A DNA stretch of 64,000 nt from Methylobacter tundripaludum (lineage in GTDB: Bacteria > Pseudomonadota > Gammaproteobacteria > Methylococcales > Methylomonadaceae). The position numbers were made by a program, and so were the translations under genes. The notes beneath the pieces were generated by a model that saw nothing but the letters and a program-made list of their open reading frames with translations, was not told where the DNA came from and made no database searches. The stretch spans positions 62,001 through 126,000 of the forward strand of contig NZ_PTIY01000006.1 of the NCBI RefSeq assembly GCF_002934365.1. The letters are read 5' to 3'. The stretch's first letter is position 1, and every line of letters starts with the position of its first letter. Shown here one piece after another: positions 56,040-64,000 of this stretch.

Positions 56040-56234
56040 ATGAATGATATTAACCCGTATAAAAACGACGTTATTTGCCACTGTAGCGGAACCACTAAAC
56101 AGCAAATTAAGGAACTTGTTAATAAGGGAGTCGACGATCTGGACAGAATATCCAGAATGACCGGTGCATGCTCAGGCTGCGGCGCTTGCGATGCTTCAAT
56201 ATTGGAATTGCTGGCCGGGAATAGAACCGATTGA
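56040..56234 (+). CDS. BFD-type [2Fe-2S] ferredoxin-like protein
   Basis: A 64-residue protein from the ATG at 56040 (MNDINPY). The cysteines follow the bacterioferritin-associated ferredoxin pattern: CHC near the start and CSGCGAC near the end (C-X-C...C-X2-C). This binds a [2Fe-2S] cluster; the role is probably electron transfer or iron release from bacterioferritin. It lies 52 bp after the citramalate synthase gene. The open frame extends upstream, but family start and length favour 56040. Confidence 0.85.
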   Translation: MNDINPYKNDVICHCSGTTKQQIKELVNKGVDDLDRISRMTGACSGCGACDASILELLAGNRTD

Positions 56235-56370
56235 GGTGCTTGCCACCCTTTCATTCATCGTTCCCTCCTGTGTGGGAACGCAGTTAGTAACGCGCCAGCG
56301 TCACGGTTAGCAATCGCCGGAGCATTGCCGAATGAGTTGCGTCGGAACGACGCCAAACCCAGGTGCTTGA

Positions 56371-56649
56371 TCAGGCGGCATGCTCCTTAAGCCACTCCTT
56401 CAGCGCTTCATTCATCCGCGATTGCCAGCCGCGACCTGTAGCTCGAAATGCGTCCAGCACATCGCGGTCAAAACGCACCGTAGTAGATACCTTGGTGGGC
56501 GACTGTTGCTTACCACGTCTTTTTAAGCCTCGTAGCGTGGCTTGTAACGATTCAGGCAAGGCGGAAAACGGCACGGCGTTTTTAAAATCTTCTTCGGTAA
56601 GCTCACGTACTTCGCCGTCCGCGTCAGTTAAGGGTAATTGGTTTGTCAT
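56371..56649 (-). CDS. brnA: BrnA-type antitoxin
   Basis: A 92-residue antitoxin. The C-terminal half is a ribbon-helix-helix DNA-binding region (KVSTTVRFDRDVLDAFRATGRGWQSRMNEALKEWL), diagnostic of BrnA. It binds and neutralises BrnT and represses its own operon. It overlaps brnT by 26 bp, as is usual (toxin first, antitoxin second). Confidence 0.93.
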   Translation of the reverse strand: MTNQLPLTDADGEVRELTEEDFKNAVPFSALPESLQATLRGLKRRGKQQSPTKVSTTVRFDRDVLDAFRATGRGWQSRMNEALKEWLKEHAA

Positions 56650-56902
56650 ATTTACGCGCCTCTCTACTGTTGGCCTTGCGAAAGCTCACGACGCGGATGC
56701 CGTCAGGAATTTGCACAAAACAAAGAAAATGTAATCGTCCATCCAGATAACCGATAGCGATTTGGCGCTGTTCGCCATAATCCTGCCGCTCGTCAATCAG
56801 GAAGGTTGCCGACAAAAAATCAAACTCCGCCGCGCGTTCAAAGCTCAAACTGCGTTCCATGATGTTCTTAGCGTTTTTGGCCGGGTCAAAGTCGATTCGC
56901 AT
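56624..56902 (-). CDS. brnT: BrnT-type ribonuclease toxin
   Basis: A 92-residue toxin of the BrnT family (RelE-like fold): FDPAKNAKNIMERSLSFERAAEFDF, QRQIAIGYLDGRLHFLCF, and RVVSFRKANSREARKY at the C-terminus with the catalytic Arg/Tyr region. It is the first gene of the brnTA operon. A TACAAT -10-like box lies about 20 bp before the ATG, the expected place for BrnTA autorepression. Confidence 0.93.
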   Translation of the reverse strand: MRIDFDPAKNAKNIMERSLSFERAAEFDFLSATFLIDERQDYGEQRQIAIGYLDGRLHFLCFVQIPDGIRVVSFRKANSREARKYDKPITLN

Positions 56903-57198
56903 TATTTTATTGTAGTAACAAAAAAATATTTAAGCCAGTATATTGTCAGCAATGGGCTGAAATGTTTGAGGACGATCCGCGCCACCGATAATCAAAGCCC
57001 TGTAGAGACAATTCTACGTCCTGACATTTATGCTGTGCACCTCTTTACCTACCTTCATTGATACAGCGTTCTGATTATGGATTCCAAATTAGCGGAGATA
57101 GTAAAACCAGGGGGAGACACGTGGGTTAACGCCGCATAAGGTTTAATAGTCGGGTCGGGCAACGAAACGCAGTTTCTCGAACTTCTTGGCTACGATCC

Positions 57199-58134
57199 TT
57201 AGCGCGTTATGAATTCGCTATTTCCAAAAGCATTTTTTTCATAAGCATTCTTTGTTTCATTCAGAATAGGGTGTCCTCCGTTATTCACTTCAAAAGGCAT
57301 ATGCTCTAAAAACGCATATCTTTCGATTAAAAGCTTATATTTCCAATATGTATCATTGGCATCCGTACAATAACAATTGATCGCCAACAATTGAGTAATG
57401 TCATAACCAAGGAATGAGCGAACAATATTACTGTACATTTTTTCATTGGCCAGCACGTCTGAAGACTGGATTTTATCTGCTTCGAGTGCTGCACCAATTG
57501 TGCTGCCTGGAGCGTTTATAGCTATGAATTTTAACAGTTGATATAGAACCCTGAAGTAGTGCCCGCAAACGTTATTTTTCTTTTCAAGAGCTACCTTTGC
57601 TGATGCTAAGTTCGTAAAATCTGATTCCAAAAATATAGAACGATAGATAAGTTTAACGTGACTGTATCTGGTGACATCTGGACTTGTGCTAATGGCCTCC
57701 AGCGCTTTATTATGCTGATCAAGCAGCGAGAAAAAAGTACTTTCGAACTGTTGCCTTGCTAAAGTTTCTGATTGTTTATCAAGAATTTTCTTTGTGTCTT
57801 CCTGAGCAGATGCACTACGGCTAAGTTCCTTTCGGGTTAAATCAAGCTCATTCCTTGTTAGTTCAAGCTCTTTGGTCTGGATGCCTATAGTCCACAACAA
57901 GGCAATCAAGCTTAAAAAACTCAAGATTGGATTCAGTGTCCCGCCGATATAATCACCAAATTGGCCCGCATCTGCTTTACCACTAAATGGTGAATCATTA
58001 AAGTGAGAAAAATAGTTCCAAAAGACTATCGCTACGACTAAGGAAGCAATAACAACCACTATCCATAAAAGTATATTGGTTGACTTTTTGGGTACCGCGG
58101 ATTCAGTTTTCTTGTCAGGTTCTTTATTACTCAT
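57199..58134 (-). CDS. Putative phage abortive-infection membrane protein (PutAbiC-like)
   Basis: About 311 residues from the ATG at 58134, which has GGAG ten bases upstream; an ATG seven codons earlier is possible. Two hydrophobic helices (about 20-42 and 68-90) bracket a short loop (GDYIGGTLNPILSFLSLIALLW), then a coiled coil (ELTRNELDLTRKEL) and a FESTFFSLLDQHN stretch typical of the putative phage abortive-infection family. It is AT-richer than its neighbours and lies between BrnTA and tmRNA, an integration hotspot. Function is predicted only. Confidence 0.78.
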   Translation of the reverse strand: MSNKEPDKKTESAVPKKSTNILLWIVVVIASLVVAIVFWNYFSHFNDSPFSGKADAGQFGDYIGGTLNPILSFLSLIALLWTIGIQTKELELTRNELDLTRKELSRSASAQEDTKKILDKQSETLARQQFESTFFSLLDQHNKALEAISTSPDVTRYSHVKLIYRSIFLESDFTNLASAKVALEKKNNVCGHYFRVLYQLLKFIAINAPGSTIGAALEADKIQSSDVLANEKMYSNIVRSFLGYDITQLLAINCYCTDANDTYWKYKLLIERYAFLEHMPFEVNNGGHPILNETKNAYEKNAFGNSEFITR

Positions 58135-58413
58135 ATTGACGTAACTCCAATTCATTTAATTTTTCTTATTATTTCAACGTAGTGCGCAGGTGGATTCGCC
58201 GTTAGGCAATTCACCGCAACTGCGACGGACTGTAATTGACGTTGTGTGTTGATTGGCGGATTGTAAAGCGCTGTCCTGCTGAAAAATCAGAAAAAACAGC
58301 TTCTTCGGCACTATCAACATCAAATTTCAGGTTAATGTAACAAATCAGATTGTGAGCATATCCCTACAAATCACAGATTATTTCGGCATTTTTGTTGTAT
58401 TTCGCTGAGCAAT

Positions 58414-58447
58414 AAAAAACCCGCTAAGCCTCTCGGCTTGCGGGTTT
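58414..58447 (-). terminator. Terminator after tmRNA
   Basis: Minus strand: AAACCCGCAAGCC-GAGA-GGCTTAGCGGGTTTTTT. Near-copy of the terminator after tRNA-Cys. Confidence 0.93.
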
Positions 58448-58468
58448 CTATATATCGGTTTAATAATT

Positions 58469-58861
58469 TGGTGGAGGCGGCGGGAATTGAACCCGCGTCC
58501 GCAAGTACTCCGCCACAAGGTCTACATGCTTATCCCGCACTTTTGATTTAGCTAGTGACTACCCGTCGGGCCAAGAAAATCACCAGCGATTCCGTAAGGT
58601 TTTAGCGCCGCCACACCGGACAGATTTTGGCGCGATCTTATGTAGATGACCTCTGAGCGCCTTTCATACCTAAAAGGTACTAAAAACTCCACCCGCATAA
58701 GCACAGATGGTCAGAGGAATGGTGCTGGTTTTAAGCAGCTAAAGCCATTGAGTAGTTTTCGTCATTTGCGAATACTTTAGTTTCAGTAGATTTTACGAGG
58801 TGTACTGTCCTCGGCATGCGCTTAAGGTTTCGCTACCCACGTCGAAGCCATGTCGCCCCCC
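58469..58861 (-). ncRNA. ssrA: tmRNA (SsrA)
   Basis: About 393 nt. The 5' end GGGGGCGACATGGCTTCGACG and 3' end TTCAATTCCCGCCGCCTCCACCA pair as the tRNA-Ala-like domain with G-U pair and encoded CCA. The tag reading frame is GCA AAT GAC GAA AAC TAC TCA ATG GCT TTA GCT GCT TAA, giving ANDENYSMALAA. It rescues stalled ribosomes. No second copy of the 3' end is seen near 56235-58200, so an integrated island boundary cannot be shown. Confidence 0.97.
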
Positions 58862-58939
58862 GTGATGTGTATAATATACGAATTGTATAAAAATTGTACA
58901 ATTATTTTTTTAGCCCGGTATTTATAAGGGTTCCAGGGG

Positions 58940-59120
58940 GCTTTACCGTTCATCCTCCGCCAGGGCTCTCCTGAGCGCAGCTGAAGGGCTCAGGACGGCA
59001 AAGCCTTGACTGTCGTTTCTGTACGTCAAAATCCTTATTTTTTAATTTTCCTCGGCAATCGCTCCTGCATTGCTCTACCTCCTGCATCCATGCAGTCGTC
59101 TCCTAGCCCTCTCCAACAGG
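58940..59120. repeat. Dispersed palindromic units between tmRNA and GTPase gene
   Basis: 58960-58998 holds CTCTCCTGAGCGCAGCTGAAGG and inverted GGGCTCAGGA, a copy of the unit found in nirD. 59050-59120 holds the CTCCTGCATTGCTCTACCTCCTGCA unit in reverse orientation. GGCTTTACCGT / GACGGCAAAGCC are also inverted. No gene. Confidence 0.7.
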
Positions 59121-59143
59121 AGAGAGGGAATAAAAGCATCGTG

Positions 59144-60760
59144 TTAATCAATCAGCATCCTAGCCAAGGGACTGTTGCTGTCTATTGGTAGCTGCCGGTC
59201 AGCGGCTCCGCACTGCTCGATAATCCCGTCAAGCCGGCTGATCTGCTCGACATGCTGAGCACAGATGTTTTCTATCACCAGCAGCACACCGCCATCGATC
59301 ATGGTAAGCGCATTGTTTAACCCTTTGTTTAGTCCCCTTAAGGCGCTTTTTTCCAGCGACGGCTTTAATTTTTTCAGGATGAAAAAAGGTGTCAGCCAAG
59401 TAATGGCGATTAACAAGCCGCTATGTATCGCAAAGTCCACGCCCAAATAAGCTACATCGGTCATGTTGCTGGTGTAATAGCCGATAAAAACCTGATAGCC
59501 GACCCAACAGATGGCGGCAAGCGGCAGGACGATTTCACATAGGCGCATGAACTTTAAAAAGCCGCGATGCAAGGCATTGCCGGGATTCGCCAAGGCCTGC
59601 CTGGCGGCCAGTTCGCTTTGAGCCTGGACGATTTTGGGCACTTTTTCCCGTAATGCGGACAGCTGTTTTTTAAGCGGACTCACCGGTACGCCCAACTGGT
59701 CCGCATTGATCACGAATTCATCCAGCGCGTCGTCGAAACGGGCTTCGGCCCACTCGTCCCATAAGTTGAGTTTAGCACCAGTCGCTACATATTTAGCAGC
59801 CGACGGATTGCCTAATAAATCAGCAGCATGGTCGGCATAGTGCCGCGCTAATTGCTGGATAGGCCATGCAAAACCCTGTTGCAATACTTGGGCTGAGCGT
59901 CGCCATTGATCCTGCCACAGCGTCGGTAATTGTTGAAACGCCGATGTGGACCCCAGTAGCCGCCCGGTGTTTTCCAGGTTTTTCTTTAACTCGTCTTTCC
60001 TGGCCTGCGAACTTCGTTGCTCCAGTTGCGCAACGACATGCTCGGTCGCCAACGAGCTGATGGTCGATTCCAACGCGCCGAACTCGTCGACTTGCAGGCC
60101 TTCGGCGCAGGCGGTCTTGAAGATGATCGGCTCGGCAAAACCCGCTTTATGCAGTTGCCGCTTGAAATCTTCATACTGTTCTGTCAGGCCTCTGTCCCAC
60201 TGATTCAGCACAAACAGCCAGGCATGCCTGCCGCCCTCTGCAAGCAGCAAGCGCCAGGCTTTTTCGTCGCGATAGCGTTCGGGGCTGACCACGTAGATCA
60301 GCACGTCGATATGCGGCAGCCATTCCAGCACTTGGTGTTTGTTGCTTTGCTCGGTGCTGTCGAAGTCGGGCATGTCGATCCAGATCACATGTTTCCTGGC
60401 CTCATTGTCATGCTCGGCGGTTTTGATTTGGGCCAGCGGCAGTTGCTCGGGCAAATGCTTGATCGCAACGCTATGGTGATGATAAAGAGTGACTTCCCGC
60501 GAAGTGGGCCGCTCGACTCCGGCTCTGGCGATGGCTTTGCCTGCCAGGCGATTCAGCAATGAACTCTTGCCGACGCCGGTGCCGCCCATGAAAGCGACTA
60601 TCAGCGGCCTGGAACCGTCATGATCAAACAATGTATCGGGCGTTCTCGCATCGGCATCACTTAACTGCCGGGCAGTGTCGGCATTGATCCAGCCTGCCGC
60701 CGACGCCTGTTCGGCCCAGCGTTTTGTCGTTTGTACCAAACTAGAGTAATCGTAAGCCAT
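59144..60760 (-). CDS. Membrane-associated GTPase, second of a pair
   Basis: A 538-residue protein. GTPase domain (about 45-240): P-loop GGTGVGKSS, Thr in RPTSREVT (switch I), IDMPDFDST (G3) and NQWD (G4, NKxD variant). Two membrane helices at about 410-470 (IVLPLAAICWVGYQVFIGYY, LLIAITWLTPFFIL) suggest a role at the inner membrane, in the manner of dynamin-like proteins. It overlaps the upstream GTPase by 20 bp, so the two form an operon and may form a heteromeric complex. Not a known named family to me. Confidence 0.88.
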   Translation of the reverse strand: MAYDYSSLVQTTKRWAEQASAAGWINADTARQLSDADARTPDTLFDHDGSRPLIVAFMGGTGVGKSSLLNRLAGKAIARAGVERPTSREVTLYHHHSVAIKHLPEQLPLAQIKTAEHDNEARKHVIWIDMPDFDSTEQSNKHQVLEWLPHIDVLIYVVSPERYRDEKAWRLLLAEGGRHAWLFVLNQWDRGLTEQYEDFKRQLHKAGFAEPIIFKTACAEGLQVDEFGALESTISSLATEHVVAQLEQRSSQARKDELKKNLENTGRLLGSTSAFQQLPTLWQDQWRRSAQVLQQGFAWPIQQLARHYADHAADLLGNPSAAKYVATGAKLNLWDEWAEARFDDALDEFVINADQLGVPVSPLKKQLSALREKVPKIVQAQSELAARQALANPGNALHRGFLKFMRLCEIVLPLAAICWVGYQVFIGYYTSNMTDVAYLGVDFAIHSGLLIAITWLTPFFILKKLKPSLEKSALRGLNKGLNNALTMIDGGVLLVIENICAQHVEQISRLDGIIEQCGAADRQLPIDSNSPLARMLID

Positions 60761-62471
60761 GTCGCTTTTCTGTCAGTTGTAGCTCTGCCGCATGCAGCTG
60801 GTCAGGGGAGATATTAAAATGAGTATTCATCGATAAGTGCTCGGGCAGCTGCAACAGTTTAAGGCGCAGGCTCCCGACAAATAACGCCTGTTTGACGGTA
60901 TCGAATTGGTTCTGCTTTAATTCGGCTTCCACTTTGTGCATATAGCTGCCGACCGCACTTTCAGCCAGCAGCGAGGTCACTGTCAGCATCGCCGGGGCGA
61001 CAACCAGGTCATGCAGGCCGATGCCGCCCATTTGCAAGGTCAGCGCAATAACGGCGGCATCGGCGGTGGCACGGGTTGCGCGTAAACTATTGAGCACCAC
61101 CGGCTGTTCTTGCAGCTTGTAATACAAACGATGCGCGGCGCTTTCCACATCCTGCTGGAAAGACAGGTGATAATCTTTAGCCGCCAGCCCGAAATCCTGT
61201 AACACGTCCTGCCGCCGGCTGCGCAGCACACTGTTGATCTGCCGCCACCACTGGCTTTGTTCGGTCTTGTCGATCAGCTTGTCGGACAATTGAATCAGCG
61301 TATGTTCGGCTATTTGATTTAACAAAGCTATTTCGTAGCTGCTGTCTGAAATATGCAGACTCTTACGGCCTAACTTCATGAACTGCCTGACCGGCCAGGT
61401 CAAGACCTTGCGGGTGCCGGCCAAAACGCGTTCTAATCCGGGTATTTCCATTAAGTGCAGCAGTTCGGTCATCGCAAGCTGAAAGGTTTCATAATGATGC
61501 GGATGATTCAGGTAATCGCGCTGGTAACTTTCCATCGCCTGTCCTATCATCAGGTCGACTAATTCTGCCCAATCGTTTAATACCCGATGTTCGGCAAACA
61601 CAGGTTCCAGCCAAGTTTGCCAGTGCCTTCTCAATAACGCCTGCTCAAAACGCGCGTGCTTGTCGCGCCTTACTTTATTCGCCAGTTGGTTAAGCAACTG
61701 ACGCCTGGACTCGGGCCATACCGGCAGCCCGCCCGGCTTTTGGTAGTACAGCGGAACGACCTCGGGAAATTCATCGGTTCTGGCATGCCGCCATTTTTCC
61801 TTTAAGGACTCGATAATGACCGATTCCGACCCTTCAACCAGCTTGTTCAGGCAAATGATCGTCGGCTGATGCAGTTCTTCAACAGCGGCCATGATGTCCC
61901 AGACCGACTGATCGGCGTATTTTTCCTTGCTGACCACCAGGATCACCATATCCGCCAGCGCAATCGCCCTGATAACGCCTTCCCGGTAGGTAGCCGAGTC
62001 TATCGAGTCGAAATCGGGCGTATCCCATAAAACGCCATGCGGCAAGAGTCCTGAATCAGTGGTGTTTTCGCTTAGCGAATAGCAATCGTGCCGGTCTTTG
62101 CTGAGCTGGGTTTGCGGCAACTGCTGGAAGCGGCCGAAATAACGTTGCAGGCCGTTGCAGTCTTCAATACTGACGCCGTTGCAAAAACCCTGAGGATGAA
62201 TAGTGTAACCCGCCAACGGACTGACGCCGGCGGCGCTGCTGTTTAACAGCACGTTGGCCAGCGAACTTTTTCCGGCCTGCGTGGGTCCCACCACGGCCAT
62301 TTGCAACAACGGCTGCTGCGACGCAGCAATCAGCTGGCCCTTACGGATAAAGGCTTCAGCCAGAATAAGCTGATCGATCCGTTGTTGATAGCTTGTTTTG
62401 ACAGAGTCGGCGCCCAGTTGAGCCGAAACCGCCTGGTAACGTTGTTTTAATAATTGGATAAATTCCAGCAT
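60741..62471 (-). CDS. Dynamin-like GTPase, first of a pair
   Basis: A 576-residue protein. GTPase domain (about 55-240): P-loop GPTQAGKSS, WDTPDFDSI (G3), and CLNKLV in the G4 position. The remainder is helical with a membrane-active patch near 470-510 (ALTLQMGGIGLHDLVVAPAMLTV). The architecture resembles bacterial YfjP/YcjX-like or dynamin-like GTPases that occur in pairs with membrane roles. It overlaps its partner by 20 bp, with the start of the partner inside this gene. Function unknown. Confidence 0.87.
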   Translation of the reverse strand: MLEFIQLLKQRYQAVSAQLGADSVKTSYQQRIDQLILAEAFIRKGQLIAASQQPLLQMAVVGPTQAGKSSLANVLLNSSAAGVSPLAGYTIHPQGFCNGVSIEDCNGLQRYFGRFQQLPQTQLSKDRHDCYSLSENTTDSGLLPHGVLWDTPDFDSIDSATYREGVIRAIALADMVILVVSKEKYADQSVWDIMAAVEELHQPTIICLNKLVEGSESVIIESLKEKWRHARTDEFPEVVPLYYQKPGGLPVWPESRRQLLNQLANKVRRDKHARFEQALLRRHWQTWLEPVFAEHRVLNDWAELVDLMIGQAMESYQRDYLNHPHHYETFQLAMTELLHLMEIPGLERVLAGTRKVLTWPVRQFMKLGRKSLHISDSSYEIALLNQIAEHTLIQLSDKLIDKTEQSQWWRQINSVLRSRRQDVLQDFGLAAKDYHLSFQQDVESAAHRLYYKLQEQPVVLNSLRATRATADAAVIALTLQMGGIGLHDLVVAPAMLTVTSLLAESAVGSYMHKVEAELKQNQFDTVKQALFVGSLRLKLLQLPEHLSMNTHFNISPDQLHAAELQLTEKRHGLRLL

Positions 62472-62600
62472 GAAAAGCCAGCTCAGGATTATAATGACCT
62501 GCTATTTTACTTCGTTTGACAAACCAGCGTTATATAATAAACATCGCAAACCATGTAAATAGCATGACATGCGTCCCTACTTAAACTTGAGGTTATCTTT

Positions 62601-63026
62601 ATGAAGAAATTACCTATTCTTCTGCTCATTCTCTGCTGCACTTCTTTAATCGCATGTAGCAAGGGCTCACAAATTAATGGCCATACTACCCGCACCGCTT
62701 TTAAATCAGTAAAGGCGCTAAAAAACCGCTTATCGCCCGATGCTCGCATTGAGTTTGAAGTGTCTTTCTGGATGCTTCGCGATTCCATTAAAAGTGAAAA
62801 AGAATTTCTTAATACTGTTGACGGTAAAAAACCTGAAGAGATCATTGCAATGGGCAAAGAACTTTATCAGCAACGGAAAAACAGCGGTTTTGCAGGCTAC
62901 GAGAAATACACAAGCTGGGATGATATGATCGCCAAATTCGGCAAGGAAAGAATTGACCAGGATAACCGTAAAGGCCCAAAAGAAGACCCTAAAGACAAAG
63001 CCAACGACGTTTTGTACAAGCTCTAA
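62601..63026 (+). CDS. Lipoprotein of unknown function
   Basis: A 141-residue protein. A signal peptide with lipobox LIAC predicts lipidation at Cys19. The mature domain (about 30-110) is helical with SFWMLRDSIKSEKEFL and GYEKYTSWDDMIAKF, a pattern of a small DUF lipoprotein family (DUF6694-like; I am not certain). The tail is charged (NRKGPKEDPKDK). ATG with an upstream GAGG. It diverges from the GTPase pair. Confidence 0.78.
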   Translation: MKKLPILLLILCCTSLIACSKGSQINGHTTRTAFKSVKALKNRLSPDARIEFEVSFWMLRDSIKSEKEFLNTVDGKKPEEIIAMGKELYQQRKNSGFAGYEKYTSWDDMIAKFGKERIDQDNRKGPKEDPKDKANDVLYKL

Positions 63027-63029
63027 GCC

Positions 63030-63689
63030 TTACCGGCCAGGCAAGGCTTTTTGTTCGGTTAATACTGCAACAAATTGACTTGCCTCAGTGATGGTCTGCT
63101 CCATTGCACGGATCAGCTGGGAAATATCGATGCCTATCTCAATAAATTCATGTCTTAATGCCGCGATAGCCTGGGCATTAAGGTTGTGCTTCAAATACAA
63201 CACCTGATCCTTGAATGCCGCCAGCACCGGCTGAATTTTTGCTTCCGCCTTTTGCATGGACTTGATAAGCCGGGCGTAATTTTGTCTGGCTAACTTTAAT
63301 TGCTGCTTGCTGTGTGAGCGCAAGTTACGGTTCGTGTATTCATTCAGTTCGCTTTCCCATTCTTTAAACAGCGCCTCGCTGACCTGTTCGATCGCCCTGA
63401 TTCTGTTGCTGACCGCTTCGGATTTGGCACAGCAAAACTGATACTGTCTGTTCAGCAGGTTATATTTATGGTCCAGCGCCGTCTCATTAACGCAAACCAG
63501 GGTCTTAAACCGCTCCAGCGCATCTTCAAACTCATTTTTGGTTTCCCGCAAACCCACGCAGGCCTGCTCGACATGAGCAACCACTATATCGCGCTTATGT
63601 TCGCCAATCGATTCCCTGGCGCTGTAATAGACGTTGCGGATTTTTTTTGAGAGGAAGCCTCTGATTAAATTTAACAATATTTTTACCAA
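63030..63689 (-). CDS. Coiled-coil protein of unknown function
   Basis: A 219-residue protein of long helices (residues about 40-215), no membrane segment and no recognised domain; contains QFCCAKSEAVSNRIRAIEQV. The start is uncertain: a TTG at 63689 with no clear ribosome binding site is the first in-frame option. The 3' end is 3 bp from the lipoprotein stop, so they are tightly convergent. Confidence 0.65.
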   Translation of the reverse strand: MVKILLNLIRGFLSKKIRNVYYSARESIGEHKRDIVVAHVEQACVGLRETKNEFEDALERFKTLVCVNETALDHKYNLLNRQYQFCCAKSEAVSNRIRAIEQVSEALFKEWESELNEYTNRNLRSHSKQQLKLARQNYARLIKSMQKAEAKIQPVLAAFKDQVLYLKHNLNAQAIAALRHEFIEIGIDISQLIRAMEQTITEASQFVAVLTEQKALPGR

Positions 63690-63771
63690 ATCGTTGGATG
63701 CCGGGGTATTTTGATCGGCTATTAAAACCTTGATGTATTTACTTGAGTTTTATCACTTGAAATCTTTTTAT

Positions 63772-63836
63772 TCACCACGAAGACACGAAGGACGCGAAGT
63801 TTATTTCTTCGTGTCCTTCGTGTCTTCGTGGTGATA
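63772..63836. repeat. CACCACGAAG palindrome
   Basis: CACCACGAAGACACGAAGGA and CCTTCGTGTCTTCGTGGTG form a nearly perfect 26-bp inverted repeat around about 20 bp. It belongs to the same family as 49323-49412 and the ends of 15789-16020. It lies between cysS and the coiled-coil gene and may terminate transcription. Confidence 0.85.
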
Positions 63837-63899
63837 TTTTTTACAACTTAACATTGCACTTTTTCCACGACTCCCGTGGGAATACCGTTACTCGACTAA

Positions 63900-64000
63900 C
63901 TATTCGCGCCGCCAGCTGGTGGTGCCGTCGGGCGAATCTTCCAGAATCACGCCCTGCTCTTTCAGGTCGTTACGGATTTTATCGGCCAAAGCCCAGTCTT
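63900..64000 (-). CDS. cysS: Cysteinyl-tRNA synthetase, C-terminal fragment
   Basis: Only the last 32 codons are inside the window: [25 protein letters not shown] and TTSWRRE before TAG. This matches the C-terminal anticodon-binding end of CysRS, where family members read DxIRxxLxxxGVxLEDxPxGTxWR. The gene continues beyond 64000. tRNA-Cys is at 37810-37883. Confidence 0.92.
   Translation of the reverse strand, partial: DWALADKIRNDLKEQGVILEDSPDGTTSWRRE

Noticed and set aside
58469-58491. Attachment-site duplication of the tmRNA 3' end
   Set aside because: No second copy of the 3' end was found by eye in the neighbouring intergenic regions.

Overview
The window looks like chromosomal DNA of a gammaproteobacterium, most likely a methanotroph or methylotroph of the Methylococcales type. 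This is an inference from gene content. The window holds the four-gene ABC system that accompanies PQQ-dependent alcohol dehydrogenases, nitrate and nitrite assimilation genes under NtrC/sigma-54 control, a Leptospira-type citramalate synthase beside leuCD, and many HD-GYP and EAL proteins. No methane or methanol oxidation gene lies in the window, so the assignment is not proven. Base composition is near 50% G+C, with two AT-richer genes (35189-36040 and 57199-58134) that may be acquired.

Layout. 49-12944 is a signalling block on the minus strand: an Aer-like chemoreceptor, a LOV-domain histidine kinase with its NarL-type regulator, two overlapping HD-GYP genes, an EAL-HDOD gene, a DUF3391-HD-GYP gene and an 80-residue protein with a chemoreceptor-like tail. 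12945-14479 holds a small lipoprotein and a broken ankyrin-repeat gene. 14480-20398 is a porin followed by a nitrate-type ABC transporter (nrtA, nrtB and a fused double ATPase). 21352-28201 holds a second chemoreceptor, two paralogous EAL genes, a tandem-GAF protein and a DUF2721 protein. 30097-34998 holds a NasT-type ANTAR regulator diverging from nirB-nirD-phzF. 35189-38010 is a patch of repeats and pseudogenes with tRNA-Cys and tRNA-Gly. 38060-44118 contains two unknown genes and the PQQ-associated ABC operon. 44438-56234 is mostly housekeeping (MOSC protein, Na/Pi transporter, rimO, a nuclease, dctA, leuCD, citramalate synthase, a BFD-type ferredoxin). 56371-58861 is a small defence patch (BrnTA, a PutAbiC-like protein) next to tmRNA. 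The end holds a pair of large GTPases, a lipoprotein and the 3' end of cysS.

The main discovery is a shared regulatory cassette. The promoters of nrtA and of both EAL genes carry the same parts at the same spacing: two NtrC-type sites 14 nt apart, about 124-171 bp upstream of the predicted start; a sigma-54 promoter; and, within the first nucleotides of the predicted transcript, two hairpins whose hexanucleotide loops have A at position 1 and G at position 4, the hallmark of ANTAR-protein targets. In nrtA and the first EAL gene an intrinsic terminator follows. A NasT-type ANTAR protein is encoded at 30097-30669. I infer that nitrogen limitation (NtrC) and nitrate/nitrite (ANTAR antitermination) jointly control nitrate uptake and two c-di-GMP phosphodiesterase-like proteins. 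The second EAL copy has lost the terminator by an apparent deletion, and the first has lost a probable catalytic glutamate. nirB has a sigma-54/NtrC promoter but no ANTAR hairpins. The window has three EAL and three HD-GYP proteins but no GGDEF protein.
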